A DNA stretch of 64,000 nucleotides from the NCBI GenBank assembly GCA_025449935.1, contig JANWIJ010000010.1, positions 1 through 64,000 of the forward strand. Reading direction: 5' to 3'. The DNA comes from Chitinophagaceae bacterium (GTDB lineage: Bacteria; Bacteroidota; Bacteroidia; Chitinophagales; Chitinophagaceae). Under the pieces are notes generated by a model. It worked only from the letters and a program-made list of their open reading frames with translations. It did no database searches and was not told the origin of the DNA. This document shows, piece after piece, positions 43,454-51,938 of this stretch (position 1 is its first letter; each line of letters begins with the position of its first letter). The position numbers and the translations under genes were made by a program.

Positions 43454-43600
43454 ATGCTTTATCTTATAGCAGTAATCCTGATAATAGGCTGGCTATTGGG
43501 CTTCTTTGTTTTTTCAGCAGGAAGTATCATTCATGTGCTGTTGGTGATTGCAATTATTGCAATTTTGCTTCGTCTCATCCAGGGAAGAAACCCTGTCTGA
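43454..43600 (+). CDS. 48-residue membrane protein, lmo0937 family
   Basis: ATG at 43454 and TGA at 43598-43600 enclose MLYLIAVILIIGWLLGFFVF, then SAGSIIHVLLVIAIIAILLRLIQGRNPV. Two hydrophobic segments joined by a short turn and a basic C-terminal tail are the pattern of the small lmo0937 family, known as stress-related membrane peptides. It lies alone, 13 bases before the TIGR02757 gene, and is too short for many gene finders. I am fairly sure it is a gene because the whole family pattern is present. Confidence 0.8.
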   Translation: MLYLIAVILIIGWLLGFFVFSAGSIIHVLLVIAIIAILLRLIQGRNPV

Positions 43601-43613
43601 ACGGATCAGCAAA

Positions 43614-44378
43614 ATGACTAAACCAGCTTATTTACCTGACTTCTTGAACAAGAAGGTTGATCTTTACAATCAACCTTTTTTTATTCCCGCAGATCCCATT
43701 TGTATTCCCCACCTCTTTACTAAAAAACAGGATATAGAGATTGCCGGGTTTTTTGCAGCCATTTTCGCCTGGGGTAACCGCAATACCATTATCCAAAAAT
43801 CAAAGGAGCTCATGCAGCTAATGGGTATGAAGCCCCATGATTTTTGTATGACTTCCCGTGAATCCGGTATTAAAAAACTGTTGTCATTCAGGCACCGGAC
43901 CTTCAATACAACTGACCTGCTCTATTTTATCGAATTCTTCCGTTATCATTATTCGCGGCACGAAAGCCTGGAAACCGCTTTTACCATGCATGGAAATACC
44001 CCAGCCCATATGCTAACAGGTTTCTATCACTACTTTTTCTCACTGGAACATATACCTGCCAGGACCAGGAAACATATTGCCAGCCCTGAAAAAAATTCGA
44101 CCTGTAAACGATTAAATATGCTTTTGCGGTGGATGGTTCGGAAAGATGACCACGGTGTTGATTTCGGTATCTGGGAAAATATTTCCCCGGCGGTGCTGAT
44201 TTGCCCCATCGACCTGCATGTAGCCAGGGTAGCCCGGAGATTAGGGATACTTAAGCGAAAGCAGACAGACTGGAAGGCGGCAGTTGAGTTAACGGAATAC
44301 CTGCGAACTTTGGACAGTAAAGACCCGGTCAAATATGATTTTGCCTTATTTGGAATGGGGGTAATGGAAAAATTTTAA
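43614..44378 (+). CDS. TIGR02757 family protein
   Basis: 254 residues starting at ATG 43614. The opening PAYLPDFLNKKVDLYNQPFFIPADPICIPHLFTKKQDIEIAGFFAAIFAWGNRNTIIQKSKEL matches the TIGR02757 family found through Bacteroidota and spirochaetes. It is a helical, soluble protein with no signal peptide. A PIDLHVARVARRLGILKRKQTDWKAAVELTEYLR segment near the end recalls the helix-hairpin-helix/glycosylase-like folds, which suggests nucleic acids as targets (inference). It overlaps the upstream frame only through an extension I reject. Confidence 0.85.
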   Translation: MTKPAYLPDFLNKKVDLYNQPFFIPADPICIPHLFTKKQDIEIAGFFAAIFAWGNRNTIIQKSKELMQLMGMKPHDFCMTSRESGIKKLLSFRHRTFNTTDLLYFIEFFRYHYSRHESLETAFTMHGNTPAHMLTGFYHYFFSLEHIPARTRKHIASPEKNSTCKRLNMLLRWMVRKDDHGVDFGIWENISPAVLICPIDLHVARVARRLGILKRKQTDWKAAVELTEYLRTLDSKDPVKYDFALFGMGVMEKF

Positions 44379-44405
44379 GTAACTGTGATACCCATTAACA
44401 CAAAT

Positions 44406-44714
44406 ATGATCGCAGGGATAAACCAGTCATTTGAACTGAGCCTGCCCCTTACGATGTCTTATGAAGAGTTGCAGGAGAAACTGCGTGGTCATATTAACCA
44501 TCTCATCGAACACGATTTTGAAAAACTGGTTTTCTATCTCTACCGCATTGATGTGGATGAATTTAAATTGAAACAACTGCTTGAACTAAAAGCGGGCGAG
44601 AATGCCGCGGGGTTAATGGCTGAACTGGTGATTGCCCGTCAGCTGGAAAAAATAAAAACCCGCCAACAGTTTCGTCAGCGGGACAATGATATTGATGAAG
44701 AGGATAAGTGGTGA
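44406..44714 (+). CDS. hypothetical protein
   Basis: 102 residues: MIAGINQSFELSLPLTMSYEELQEKLRGHINHLIEHDFEKLVFYLYRIDVDEFKLKQLLELKAG and a Gln/Arg/Asp-rich end. It is predicted to be an all-helical soluble protein. The VFYLYRIDVDE..L core is typical of small Bacteroidota helper proteins of unknown role, but I recognise no named family. It follows TIGR02757 by 27 bases. Its last 60 bases contain a hairpin that seems to serve as terminator for the convergent gene. Confidence 0.7.
   Translation: MIAGINQSFELSLPLTMSYEELQEKLRGHINHLIEHDFEKLVFYLYRIDVDEFKLKQLLELKAGENAAGLMAELVIARQLEKIKTRQQFRQRDNDIDEEDKW
44649..44682 (-). terminator. terminator inside the convergent coding sequence
   Basis: On the minus strand CCCGCTGAC pairs with GTTGGCGGG (9 base pairs with wobbles, six-base loop) and is followed by TTTTTATTTT. 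It would end the FA2H-like transcript, which stops translation 34 bases earlier, inside the 3' end of the gene on the other strand. Confidence 0.65.
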
Positions 44715-44715
44715 G

Positions 44716-45387
44716 CTATTTTTCTTTTTTTTCGAACATGAGCTCTTTTACCTTTTCCTTATCTTCCTTTTCTTTCTTCAGGTCGAACATCGTACCGAAC
44801 ACGTGATCCCAGATAGTAGAGCTAACCCCATAACCATTGTGCTCATTCTTGTAGTGATGCAGGTGATGATTTCTCCACAATCCTTTCATCCATTTAAACG
44901 GTGGGTTCCAGGCATGAATGGCATAGTGCATGGTACCATACATAAGGTACCCCAGCAGAAAACCCGGGAAAAACATAAATGTTTGCTGTCTCAGTAAAAG
45001 ATACATCAACCCAAAAATAGCGCTGGCGAGGATGAGACTTGGGACGGGTGGCATAAACAGCCGCTGCTTATCTCTTGGGTAATGATGATGATTACCATGT
45101 AAAGTATAAATGAATTTTTTGGCTCTCCCGCTGTTTGCAATCATATGAAACAGGAAGCGATGAGCCAGGTATTCAAAAAAAGTCCAGAAGAGCATCCCTC
45201 CCAGGAATGTCAGGAAAATCCGCCCGGTTGTAAACCCGGGGCCATTCCCGCTGTAATAAAGCATATAGATGATCACGGGCAGGTACATTCCCCAGATCAC
45301 CAGCGGGTGGGTCTTGGTCAGCATTTCCAGGTAAGGATTCTTAAATAGCTGGGCCTGACCCTTATTATGAATTTTTTCGAACTCCAT
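44716..45387 (-). CDS. membrane fatty acid hydroxylase, FA2H-like
   Basis: 223 residues with four membrane segments and the di-iron histidine boxes of fatty acid 2-hydroxylases: FEYLAHRFLFHM, LHGNHHHYPRD, YAIHAW and NHHLHHYKNEHNGYGVSSTIWDHVFGT. The pair HGNHHxxPxDxxRL and the WRNHHLHHYKN spacing are closer to FA2H/Scs7 than to sterol C4 or C5 oxidases. It probably 2-hydroxylates acyl chains, for example of sphingolipids or other amide-linked lipids. An exact CAAAGATA (TATCTTTG reversed) lies directly before the start. Confidence 0.85.
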   Translation of the reverse strand: MEFEKIHNKGQAQLFKNPYLEMLTKTHPLVIWGMYLPVIIYMLYYSGNGPGFTTGRIFLTFLGGMLFWTFFEYLAHRFLFHMIANSGRAKKFIYTLHGNHHHYPRDKQRLFMPPVPSLILASAIFGLMYLLLRQQTFMFFPGFLLGYLMYGTMHYAIHAWNPPFKWMKGLWRNHHLHHYKNEHNGYGVSSTIWDHVFGTMFDLKKEKEDKEKVKELMFEKKEK

Positions 45388-45391
45388 GCCC

Positions 45392-45399
45392 CAAAGATA
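45392..45399 (-). promoter_or_regulatory. promoter -7 element for the FA2H-like gene
   Basis: TATCTTTG on the minus strand is an exact match only five bases before the ATG, so the transcript would be leaderless or nearly so. Confidence 0.45.
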
Positions 45400-45467
45400 A
45401 AGATTAGGTGGGTGAATGAGAACAGGTGACGCCCGGCAGGTTTTTACGGCCTTTTGGGTATAGCCTG

Positions 45468-48050
45468 TTACTTCGTTAAAAGTTGTTCAACTGTTTGAAA
45501 CTGATAGCCTTTCGCTTTCAAATATCTGATGAGACCGGGCAGGCGATGATAAAATTTATCAGTTCTTTTAGGATCAGTACCCGGGTGCACCAAAAGAATG
45601 AAACCATTCAAACCGGCAGACCCGGATTTTTCATAATTAATGATGGAATTATAAATCGTTTCGCTGTTTTGATAGTTCTTCATCCCGGGCCAGGTGTAAT
45701 CTGCATGACTTCTTGTGCCCGGTGTATAATTGATCAGTTGCAGGCCCATTTCTTTTGTCCAGGTCGCGATGCTGTCATTATACCATTCGAATGGAGGGAG
45801 AAAATAAACCGCTCTTTTATCAGCAATCCCATGAACCTGCATCGATGTATAGTTATCAACCAGGTCTGTCTTAAACTCAGCCCGCGTGACCAGCAGGTTG
45901 TCTCTTTTGTTCCAGTCACAATACAATAAGTGTTTGTCAGAATGCGCCCCGAGGTAATGACCGTCATTTTTTAATTGCCTGATGGTTCGCGCAAATGAGT
46001 CAGTCCTGTAAAACTGGCCCGTAAAAAAGAAAGACGCATTTACTTTTTCGTGGTTCAATGTGTTCCTGGTAAAATCGAGTCCGTCACCAAACTCATGCCC
46101 TGTAAATACCAGGGCGATCTGCTTTTTTGTACTATCTCCCCGGATAATGGCGCCGTGGCTATAGGTAAAATTTTTGTTTACCGGAACCGGTGAACCCGTT
46201 GCTGCAGGTGACAGGCGGGGTTTTGACCTCGGTGACTCTCCCTCCTTGGCTGCGAGCAAATAGATCAGTGAAGCAGTGCCATCCATGGTAGGTTCATTGG
46301 TGCTGTAATCTCCATAATCATCATGGTACACGGCCAGGTCACTTTGAAATTCAGCGTACTCATCCTGTTGATATAATTTAATACCAAAAAGATTTTTGTA
46401 AATGCTTCCGTACACAGGACCATCGACCAATCCCCCGTCAATCGGATAATTTTTTATGTGGGTAAAGGCAGAATGCGGATCAGCAGGTGTATCGCCCCGT
46501 GATGGCAAACCATAGACCATGCTTGTTCCCCAGGGATTGCAGCCAAACAACCAGTCGAAGTTTGCCTGTTCAAGTGCTGAAAAGCTGCTATCACCTGTCA
46601 ATTCACGGTACCAGTAACACTGGATAGCAAAGGACGTAGTGAGATTGTTACTGCACCAGATAAAAGGAATGCCACGGTAGAATGCATTTAATTTTGCTTT
46701 CTGCCAGACCCGTTGAATTCCTTGTTGGTAATACCCGGCGACGGTATCTCTTCTTTTATCGTTTAACTGTTTGGCCAGCTCATAATGACCAATATTGATG
46801 AACGGGTACCATTGATAGTGCCTGGCTGTGTCGGCCCCCATCCAGGGCGTAACCTGCTCCTGTCCAGCATACCGATAGGCGTCATCAATATACCTGGCGG
46901 GCCATTCAACCGAAACTTTTTTATCCGGGTGTTTCTCACTGAATTTAGAGATAGCCATAGACAGGTTAACGGCTGCCAGTTCCATATCATCCACCCAATT
47001 ATCTTCCGCATAGATATAAGGAGATTTGATAGAAGCCGTTTGTGTTACTCCCGGCTTTAATAAGCCGTATGCATTTGCATTAAATGCTTTAAAGTAGAAA
47101 CTATTTTTCCCATCCCTGTCACGGAATAAACTGTCAGTTAAATAATAGGCCAGGCCAAACGCACTGGCAAATTTCCCGGCTGTTGAAGAAGTGCCGGTGG
47201 TGTTATTCCTGAATTTACCCCGTTGCTGCGGCTCACCACTAACAAAATATACCGGTCGTTCATAACCCCTCCCGTAAAAAGTATCTTGCCCTGGAATCCG
47301 CATGCCCATATGGTCACGGTCATCTGCGATCTGGTTAAACATCCAGTCAGGTCTTGGGTGCATTTTTAATAACCAGTCAAGGCCCCATATGGCCTCATCG
47401 AGTATATCGGCTATCCCATTTTGTCCGTCTAGTCCATTCGCCCGTTTTTCATCGGCAAATACTTTTGGATAGTCCCGGTAAGCCATCAGCAAATGATAGG
47501 TAGCATTGGCAGAGGTGGTACTATACTGTAAATAATCTGATGCGTCATGCCATCCCCCAACCACATCGATTCCCGTGCTGTCTTCGATCCCTGCCTTTGC
47601 CCCATACAAGGTGTATCCGTCATGCGTATGACAACTGTCTTTCAGGTATGGGTTGAAGCCCGTACGCTGCTGGCGCATATATCGTAAACAAAAATCCGCG
47701 GCTCCCTTATAAACATCATTACCAATTTCAAATTCCGGTGAGTGGTAGCCCCCGGCCTGTAAGTAGTACCGTCCTGTTTTGTTGTAAGCTGAAAAATCCA
47801 GGCGGCAGGTTTGGTTAAACGGGCCATAAGCTCCGAATGTTTTGCCGGCCGTTCCGGTATAAACAATTTTTTTTGTACCGGCCTCCACGAGGTGAAACCG
47901 GGCAGGTGATAATTCTTTTTTGCTGCCCCACACAGCTGTTTTTATTCCGCCGGGTGTATAGCCCAATTGATTGACCCGGATCCAGCTTTGCGAATTTGCC
48001 TTTATTGCCAGCAGCAAAGGCAGCAGGTAAATCAGCAACCATTTTTTCAT
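45468..48050 (-). CDS. GH9 glycosidase fused to a polysaccharide-deacetylase-like domain
   Basis: 860 residues with a signal peptide (ends near IKANSQ, residue 21). An N-terminal Ig-like domain (about 22-112, IRVNQLGYTPGGIKTAVWG) precedes the GH9 catalytic barrel (about 115-625) with GGWHDASDYLQYS at 165-177 holding the catalytic base, and the proton donor Glu in STNEPTMDGTASLIYLLA. A Pro/Ser-rich linker leads to a NodB-like CE4 domain (about 645-860): HSDKH at 703-707 keeps the second-motif metal His residues, but the first motif TFDDG is replaced by VFTGHEFGDG. The first half should cut beta-glucan-like chains in the periplasm or outside. Confidence 0.87.
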   Translation of the reverse strand: MKKWLLIYLLPLLLAIKANSQSWIRVNQLGYTPGGIKTAVWGSKKELSPARFHLVEAGTKKIVYTGTAGKTFGAYGPFNQTCRLDFSAYNKTGRYYLQAGGYHSPEFEIGNDVYKGAADFCLRYMRQQRTGFNPYLKDSCHTHDGYTLYGAKAGIEDSTGIDVVGGWHDASDYLQYSTTSANATYHLLMAYRDYPKVFADEKRANGLDGQNGIADILDEAIWGLDWLLKMHPRPDWMFNQIADDRDHMGMRIPGQDTFYGRGYERPVYFVSGEPQQRGKFRNNTTGTSSTAGKFASAFGLAYYLTDSLFRDRDGKNSFYFKAFNANAYGLLKPGVTQTASIKSPYIYAEDNWVDDMELAAVNLSMAISKFSEKHPDKKVSVEWPARYIDDAYRYAGQEQVTPWMGADTARHYQWYPFINIGHYELAKQLNDKRRDTVAGYYQQGIQRVWQKAKLNAFYRGIPFIWCSNNLTTSFAIQCYWYRELTGDSSFSALEQANFDWLFGCNPWGTSMVYGLPSRGDTPADPHSAFTHIKNYPIDGGLVDGPVYGSIYKNLFGIKLYQQDEYAEFQSDLAVYHDDYGDYSTNEPTMDGTASLIYLLAAKEGESPRSKPRLSPAATGSPVPVNKNFTYSHGAIIRGDSTKKQIALVFTGHEFGDGLDFTRNTLNHEKVNASFFFTGQFYRTDSFARTIRQLKNDGHYLGAHSDKHLLYCDWNKRDNLLVTRAEFKTDLVDNYTSMQVHGIADKRAVYFLPPFEWYNDSIATWTKEMGLQLINYTPGTRSHADYTWPGMKNYQNSETIYNSIINYEKSGSAGLNGFILLVHPGTDPKRTDKFYHRLPGLIRYLKAKGYQFQTVEQLLTK

Positions 48051-48093
48051 ACACTCAATTTACAAACAACCTTGCTAACTTAGCGCCTCCCTG

Positions 48094-48105
48094 CCTGCCG
48101 GCAGG
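48094..48105. repeat. short GC-rich palindrome upstream of the FAH gene
   Basis: CCTGCCGGCAGG is a perfect palindrome preceded by another CTGC, sharing its core with the hairpin in the rpmH leader (6391-6416). Confidence 0.45.
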
Positions 48106-48122
48106 TTTAATTTAAGCAGATT

Positions 48123-49127
48123 ATGAAATTAGTTTCTTACCTGAAAGAAGAGAGAGAACAGCTCGGTGTACTGATCAATGAAACGATTTACGAGATGGAA
48201 GTACTCCACCCGGATTTGCCAAACAGCATGAATATGTTTTTGAATTACTGGGAAGACAGTTTCCCCGTAGCGCAGGCCGGTGAGTTACTATTAAGGGAAG
48301 GAACAAGAACAAGCAATAAAGGTGTTGCCCTGAAAGACGTGCAGTTACTCGCCCCGGTCCCCTTCCCCACCAGCTGCCGCGATGGTTATGCATTCCGGCA
48401 GCATGTGGCCGCAGCCAGGAAAAACAGGAAGGCGGATATGATACCGGAGTTTGACCAGTTTCCCATTTTTTATTTCACCAATCACCATAGTATTACCGGC
48501 CCCGGTGAGATAAAGTGTATGCCGGATCATTTTGAAAAACTGGATTTTGAGCTCGAAGCGGCGATTGTAATCTGTAAACATGGCAGAAACATTAAGGCGG
48601 TGGAAGCAGAAGAATATATTGGCGGGCTGATGATCATGAATGACCTTAGTGCAAGAAGGTTGCAGATGGAAGAAATGTTGCTGAACCTGGGACCTGCCAA
48701 AGGAAAAGATTTTTCTACCGCCATTGGTCCATGGCTCGTGACGCTGGATGAATTGCAGTCATTTGAAATCCCTGCAAAAGACAACCATGCCGGGAAAAAC
48801 TGGAACCTCCGGATGCAATGCTGGGTAAATGGCAAACAGGTGAGCGAAGGTAATTTGGGAGATATGGACTGGACCTTTGCTGAAATCATTGAAAGGGCAT
48901 CTTATGGCGTGGACCTTTACCCTGGCGATGTGATTGGCAGTGGAACTGTCGGTACGGGCTGTTTCCTTGAATTGAATGGCACGGGGAAGTTGAATGATCC
49001 ACTATATCCCGAACAATGGCTGCAACCCGGGGACGTGGTGGAAATGGAAATAGACGGGCTCGGAAAATTATCCAACAGCATAATGGCGGAGGAAACGGAA
49101 TGGAGCATTTTGAAATTAAAGAAATAA
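48123..49127 (+). CDS. fumarylacetoacetate hydrolase family protein
   Basis: 334 residues of the FAH fold. Metal-binding acidic residues lie in FELEAAIVICKHG and GGLMIMNDLSARRLQMEE, with the GPWLVTLDEL and GSGTVGTGCFLELNGTGK segments later. Members split C-C bonds in beta-diketo acids such as fumarylacetoacetate at the end of tyrosine breakdown. In Bacteroidota this particular form commonly sits beside the flavin reductase-like gene found next. Homogentisate dioxygenase and HPPD are not in the window. Substrate assignment is inference. Confidence 0.88.
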   Translation: MKLVSYLKEEREQLGVLINETIYEMEVLHPDLPNSMNMFLNYWEDSFPVAQAGELLLREGTRTSNKGVALKDVQLLAPVPFPTSCRDGYAFRQHVAAARKNRKADMIPEFDQFPIFYFTNHHSITGPGEIKCMPDHFEKLDFELEAAIVICKHGRNIKAVEAEEYIGGLMIMNDLSARRLQMEEMLLNLGPAKGKDFSTAIGPWLVTLDELQSFEIPAKDNHAGKNWNLRMQCWVNGKQVSEGNLGDMDWTFAEIIERASYGVDLYPGDVIGSGTVGTGCFLELNGTGKLNDPLYPEQWLQPGDVVEMEIDGLGKLSNSIMAEETEWSILKLKK

Positions 49128-49260
49128 TATTATTGTACAACCTCGAAAGCGCCCTGGATTAATCAACTTTAATGTTACCCTATTGCAAGATGGTATGAAA
49201 AGCATCATAAAGAATTATTAACGCAGCGAATCTTAGTGCCTTCACGGTTAAGCCAAACAA

Positions 49261-50142
49261 ATGATTATTGATTTAAAAGACTTAAAAACCGGGGAAAAGC
49301 AATACTACCTGCAGCACGTTATTGCACCAAGACCCATCTGTTTTGCTTCCACCATTGACAAAGCAGGCCATGTTAATCTGAGCCCTTTTAGTTTTTTCAA
49401 TTTATTTTCTTCCAATCCACCCATTGTTATTTTTTCGCCGTCAAGAAGAGTAAGGGATAATACAACCAAACACAGTCTGCAAAATGTGCTGGAAGTGCCT
49501 GAAGTGGTTATTAATATTGTCACCTACGATATGGTGCAGCAAACCTCGCTGGCCAGTTGTGAATTTCCCAAAGAAGTAAATGAATTCAGCAAGGCTGGTT
49601 TTACCGAACAACCTGCAACCCTCGTAAAACCCCCGATGGTTAAAGAAAGCAGGGTAAAACTGGAATGTCATGTAATTGAAATAAAACCATTGGGTACCGG
49701 GGGCGGTGCGGGGAACCTGGTGATCTGCGAAGTTTTGCGGATGCATATTGATGATACCCTGCTGGATGAAAATAAAAAAATAGACCAGCGGAACCTGCAT
49801 CATGTGGCACGGCTGGGTGGTGACTGGTATTGCAAAATCGATGAAACCAACCTGTTCCAGGTGCAAAAACCAAATACGGAACTGGGTATTGGTGTGGACG
49901 CGTTACCATTGAGTATACGAAACAGTAAACTTCTCAGCGGCAATAACCTCGGACAGCTGGCTAATGTGACTGAAGTGCCGCTGATCGATCCCAGCTTTTA
50001 TAACAACCGCCTGAAAGAAATCATTCAGTATTATTCGGTCAATCCGGAGGAAATGGAAAAGGAACTTCATTCCTACGCTAAAAAGCTATTGGAGGATGGA
50101 AAGATCCGGGAAGCATGGCAGGTACTGCTGGCAGGGGAATGA
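49261..50142 (+). CDS. flavin reductase-like domain protein
   Basis: 293 residues. The N-terminal flavin reductase-like split-barrel (about 15-200) is visible in QHVIAPRPICFASTIDKAGHVNLSPFSFFNLFSSNPPIVIFSPS, which contains the FMN-binding Ser/Asn residues, and in the CHVIEIKPLGTGGGAGNLVICEVLRMHIDD segment. The last 90 residues are helical and specific to this subfamily. It may supply reduced flavin or bind FMN as a sensor. It follows the FAH gene by 133 bases and is probably part of the same aromatic-acid unit. Confidence 0.83.
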   Translation: MIIDLKDLKTGEKQYYLQHVIAPRPICFASTIDKAGHVNLSPFSFFNLFSSNPPIVIFSPSRRVRDNTTKHSLQNVLEVPEVVINIVTYDMVQQTSLASCEFPKEVNEFSKAGFTEQPATLVKPPMVKESRVKLECHVIEIKPLGTGGGAGNLVICEVLRMHIDDTLLDENKKIDQRNLHHVARLGGDWYCKIDETNLFQVQKPNTELGIGVDALPLSIRNSKLLSGNNLGQLANVTEVPLIDPSFYNNRLKEIIQYYSVNPEEMEKELHSYAKKLLEDGKIREAWQVLLAGE

Positions 50143-50203
50143 GGGTTGTTTTCCTCGAAATACTTCTATAACTTTAATAGGGACAGCCGCATAATCTTTC
50201 TGT

Positions 50204-51091
50204 ATGCATAAAAAACATACTTTATATTTTTTATCTATTCTCACCTTTACTTTTCTGTCCTGTACAACCGGTAAAAAAGCCCAGTCCCGGAAAATGGATA
50301 TTGCGGGGATTGACAGCCAGCTGGTGCAACATAAAAAAACATTGAGCGAACTCGACATACACAGGCAGCAAAAACAATCGCTGAATGAAATTGATGATAC
50401 CGCCAGTAACCGGATCCGGAAATTCATCAATACAGCCACCGGGGAAATTGATAACCGTGTCACTCAAAACACCATGCTCATCGGCGGAACCGTAGTGGCC
50501 AGGGAGGATTGGAACAAATTAAAAAAAGCCTTAACGCAATCGCAAAAGAGTTTGAAGAACATTTCTGATAAAGTGGCTTTCATCAATGACCTGTTAAAAC
50601 GGAATACGGTCGTAAAACTTGACCAGGATGTAATTTTTAAACCCGGGCAGTATGAAGTATCCCCGGATGTAGCAGCTGCCATTGGGAATTTCTTTGAGCC
50701 GGCTGCAAAAGAAATAGATGTTTTTATAAAGAAATATCCCTCCTTCCCGCTTTCCCTTGTAATCACGGCCAAGGGCTATGCTGACGGGACTACGATTGCT
50801 GAGACCAGTGCCCTGTACAAAGACCTGAAAGAGCGGCTCAAATTACAAACAGACAATCCAAACAGTAAAGAATTAAACCAGGAGCTTTCCAGTGCCAGGG
50901 CACAAAAAGTAATATATCTTTTTCAACAGTTCACGACGGACCGGTCCGGTAAGGGACAGGGCATAAGAAATATTCTATACCTCTATGAAGGGAAAGGAGA
51001 GTCTTTTCCAAATCCAAAGGTTACTGATTACAAAACAGATGACCCGAGAAGAAGAGTGGTATTACTTTTCTGGAGTGTTTTTCCCGATTAA
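50204..51091 (+). CDS. OmpA-like C-terminal domain lipoprotein
   Basis: 295 residues. A signal peptide with lipobox FLSC (about residue 20) is followed by a long coiled-coil-like helical part (about 25-130, rich in Lys, Gln, Asp, Leu). The C-terminal part resembles a circular OmpA-like peptidoglycan-binding domain: VVKLDQDVIFKPGQYEVSPDVAAAIGNFF, LVITAKGYADGTTI, LSSARAQKVIYLFQQF, and YKTDDPRRRVVLLFW. The order and the ARAQ, DxxxRRV pieces match OmpA but with insertions. It lies convergent to a DUF4197 gene with adjacent stop codons. Confidence 0.75.
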   Translation: MHKKHTLYFLSILTFTFLSCTTGKKAQSRKMDIAGIDSQLVQHKKTLSELDIHRQQKQSLNEIDDTASNRIRKFINTATGEIDNRVTQNTMLIGGTVVAREDWNKLKKALTQSQKSLKNISDKVAFINDLLKRNTVVKLDQDVIFKPGQYEVSPDVAAAIGNFFEPAAKEIDVFIKKYPSFPLSLVITAKGYADGTTIAETSALYKDLKERLKLQTDNPNSKELNQELSSARAQKVIYLFQQFTTDRSGKGQGIRNILYLYEGKGESFPNPKVTDYKTDDPRRRVVLLFWSVFPD

Positions 51092-51805
51092 TTATTTACC
51101 GCCAAATACTTTCCTGAGTATATCAGTTGTCCTGGCAAGCGGGTTAGCCCTGATATTAGCCTCCTCTTTTGCCACCTGGTCAAACAAGGCATCCACGGCC
51201 TTGCCCACCACGAAAGAAGTAAGATCCGGGTTCACTTTTTTAAACGTGGTGGGAAACCCGTTATAGGTATTCACGATATCCCCGTAATATTTTGTTGCAT
51301 TTGTCTTATCTAAAGATGTCTTGACGGAGGGTGTAAAAGCCGCGATGAGTTTTTCAGTGGTTTTCTGTTTGAAGTACTGGGTGGCAGCATCATTTGACCC
51401 TTTGATGATATTTAAAGCATCCTTAATAGTCATTTCCCTGATCGCATCCATAAAAATAGGTTTGGCAAAACCTACTGCATCTTCGGCACCTCGGTTTATC
51501 GCCAGTATAGCTTTATCTACCTGTTCGTCCATTCCAACCTTGCGCAATGATTTTTCAATTTTTAATGCATCCGGTGGTAGCAACATTTTATAAATATCAC
51601 TGCCAAAAAAGCCATCTGTTTTATTCAGGTTCAGCACCGCGGTGGTTACCCCCTGCAGCAAGGCTTCCTTTACTCCCTGGCCGGCTTCATTTTCAGTAAT
51701 ACCCTTGGATTTTTTGCCCAGGATGTCTGGCAGTTTGATTTGAGCATAGGAAAGGGCGGGCAGGGTGGCCAAACAGAAAGAAAAGAGGATAAACCGGGTT
51801 TTCAT
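51092..51805 (-). CDS. DUF4197 protein, secreted, paralogue 1
   Basis: 237 residues with signal peptide MKTRFILFSFCLATLPALSYA. DUF4197 core: ENEAGQGVKEALLQGVTTAVLNLNKTDGFFGSDIYKMLLPPDALKIEKSLRKVGM, then LAINRGAEDAVGFAKPIFMDAIREMTIKDALNIIKGSNDAATQYFKQKTTEKLIAAFTPSVKTSLDKTNATKYYGDIVNTYNGFP. It is a helical periplasmic protein of unknown function. A paralogue lies upstream. The stop codon touches that of the convergent lipoprotein gene. Confidence 0.88.
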   Translation of the reverse strand: MKTRFILFSFCLATLPALSYAQIKLPDILGKKSKGITENEAGQGVKEALLQGVTTAVLNLNKTDGFFGSDIYKMLLPPDALKIEKSLRKVGMDEQVDKAILAINRGAEDAVGFAKPIFMDAIREMTIKDALNIIKGSNDAATQYFKQKTTEKLIAAFTPSVKTSLDKTNATKYYGDIVNTYNGFPTTFKKVNPDLTSFVVGKAVDALFDQVAKEEANIRANPLARTTDILRKVFGGK

Positions 51806-51938
51806 AAAATGATTAAGTTAATAAGCGTTCAAAATAACAACCTTTAAGGGTATTGCCCTACTGCAACGCTTATTTTGACGTTATTTTATACTTTAAGTTG
51901 CGTAAAATGCCCGACCGGAAAGTATTTTTTTTGAAAAA

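Noticed and set aside
49200-49260. Sequence CTTAGTGCCTTCACGGTTAA before the flavin reductase gene, reminding me of a dispersed intergenic repeat in this phylum
   Set aside because: Only one copy occurs in the window and I cannot confirm repetition without the rest of the genome.
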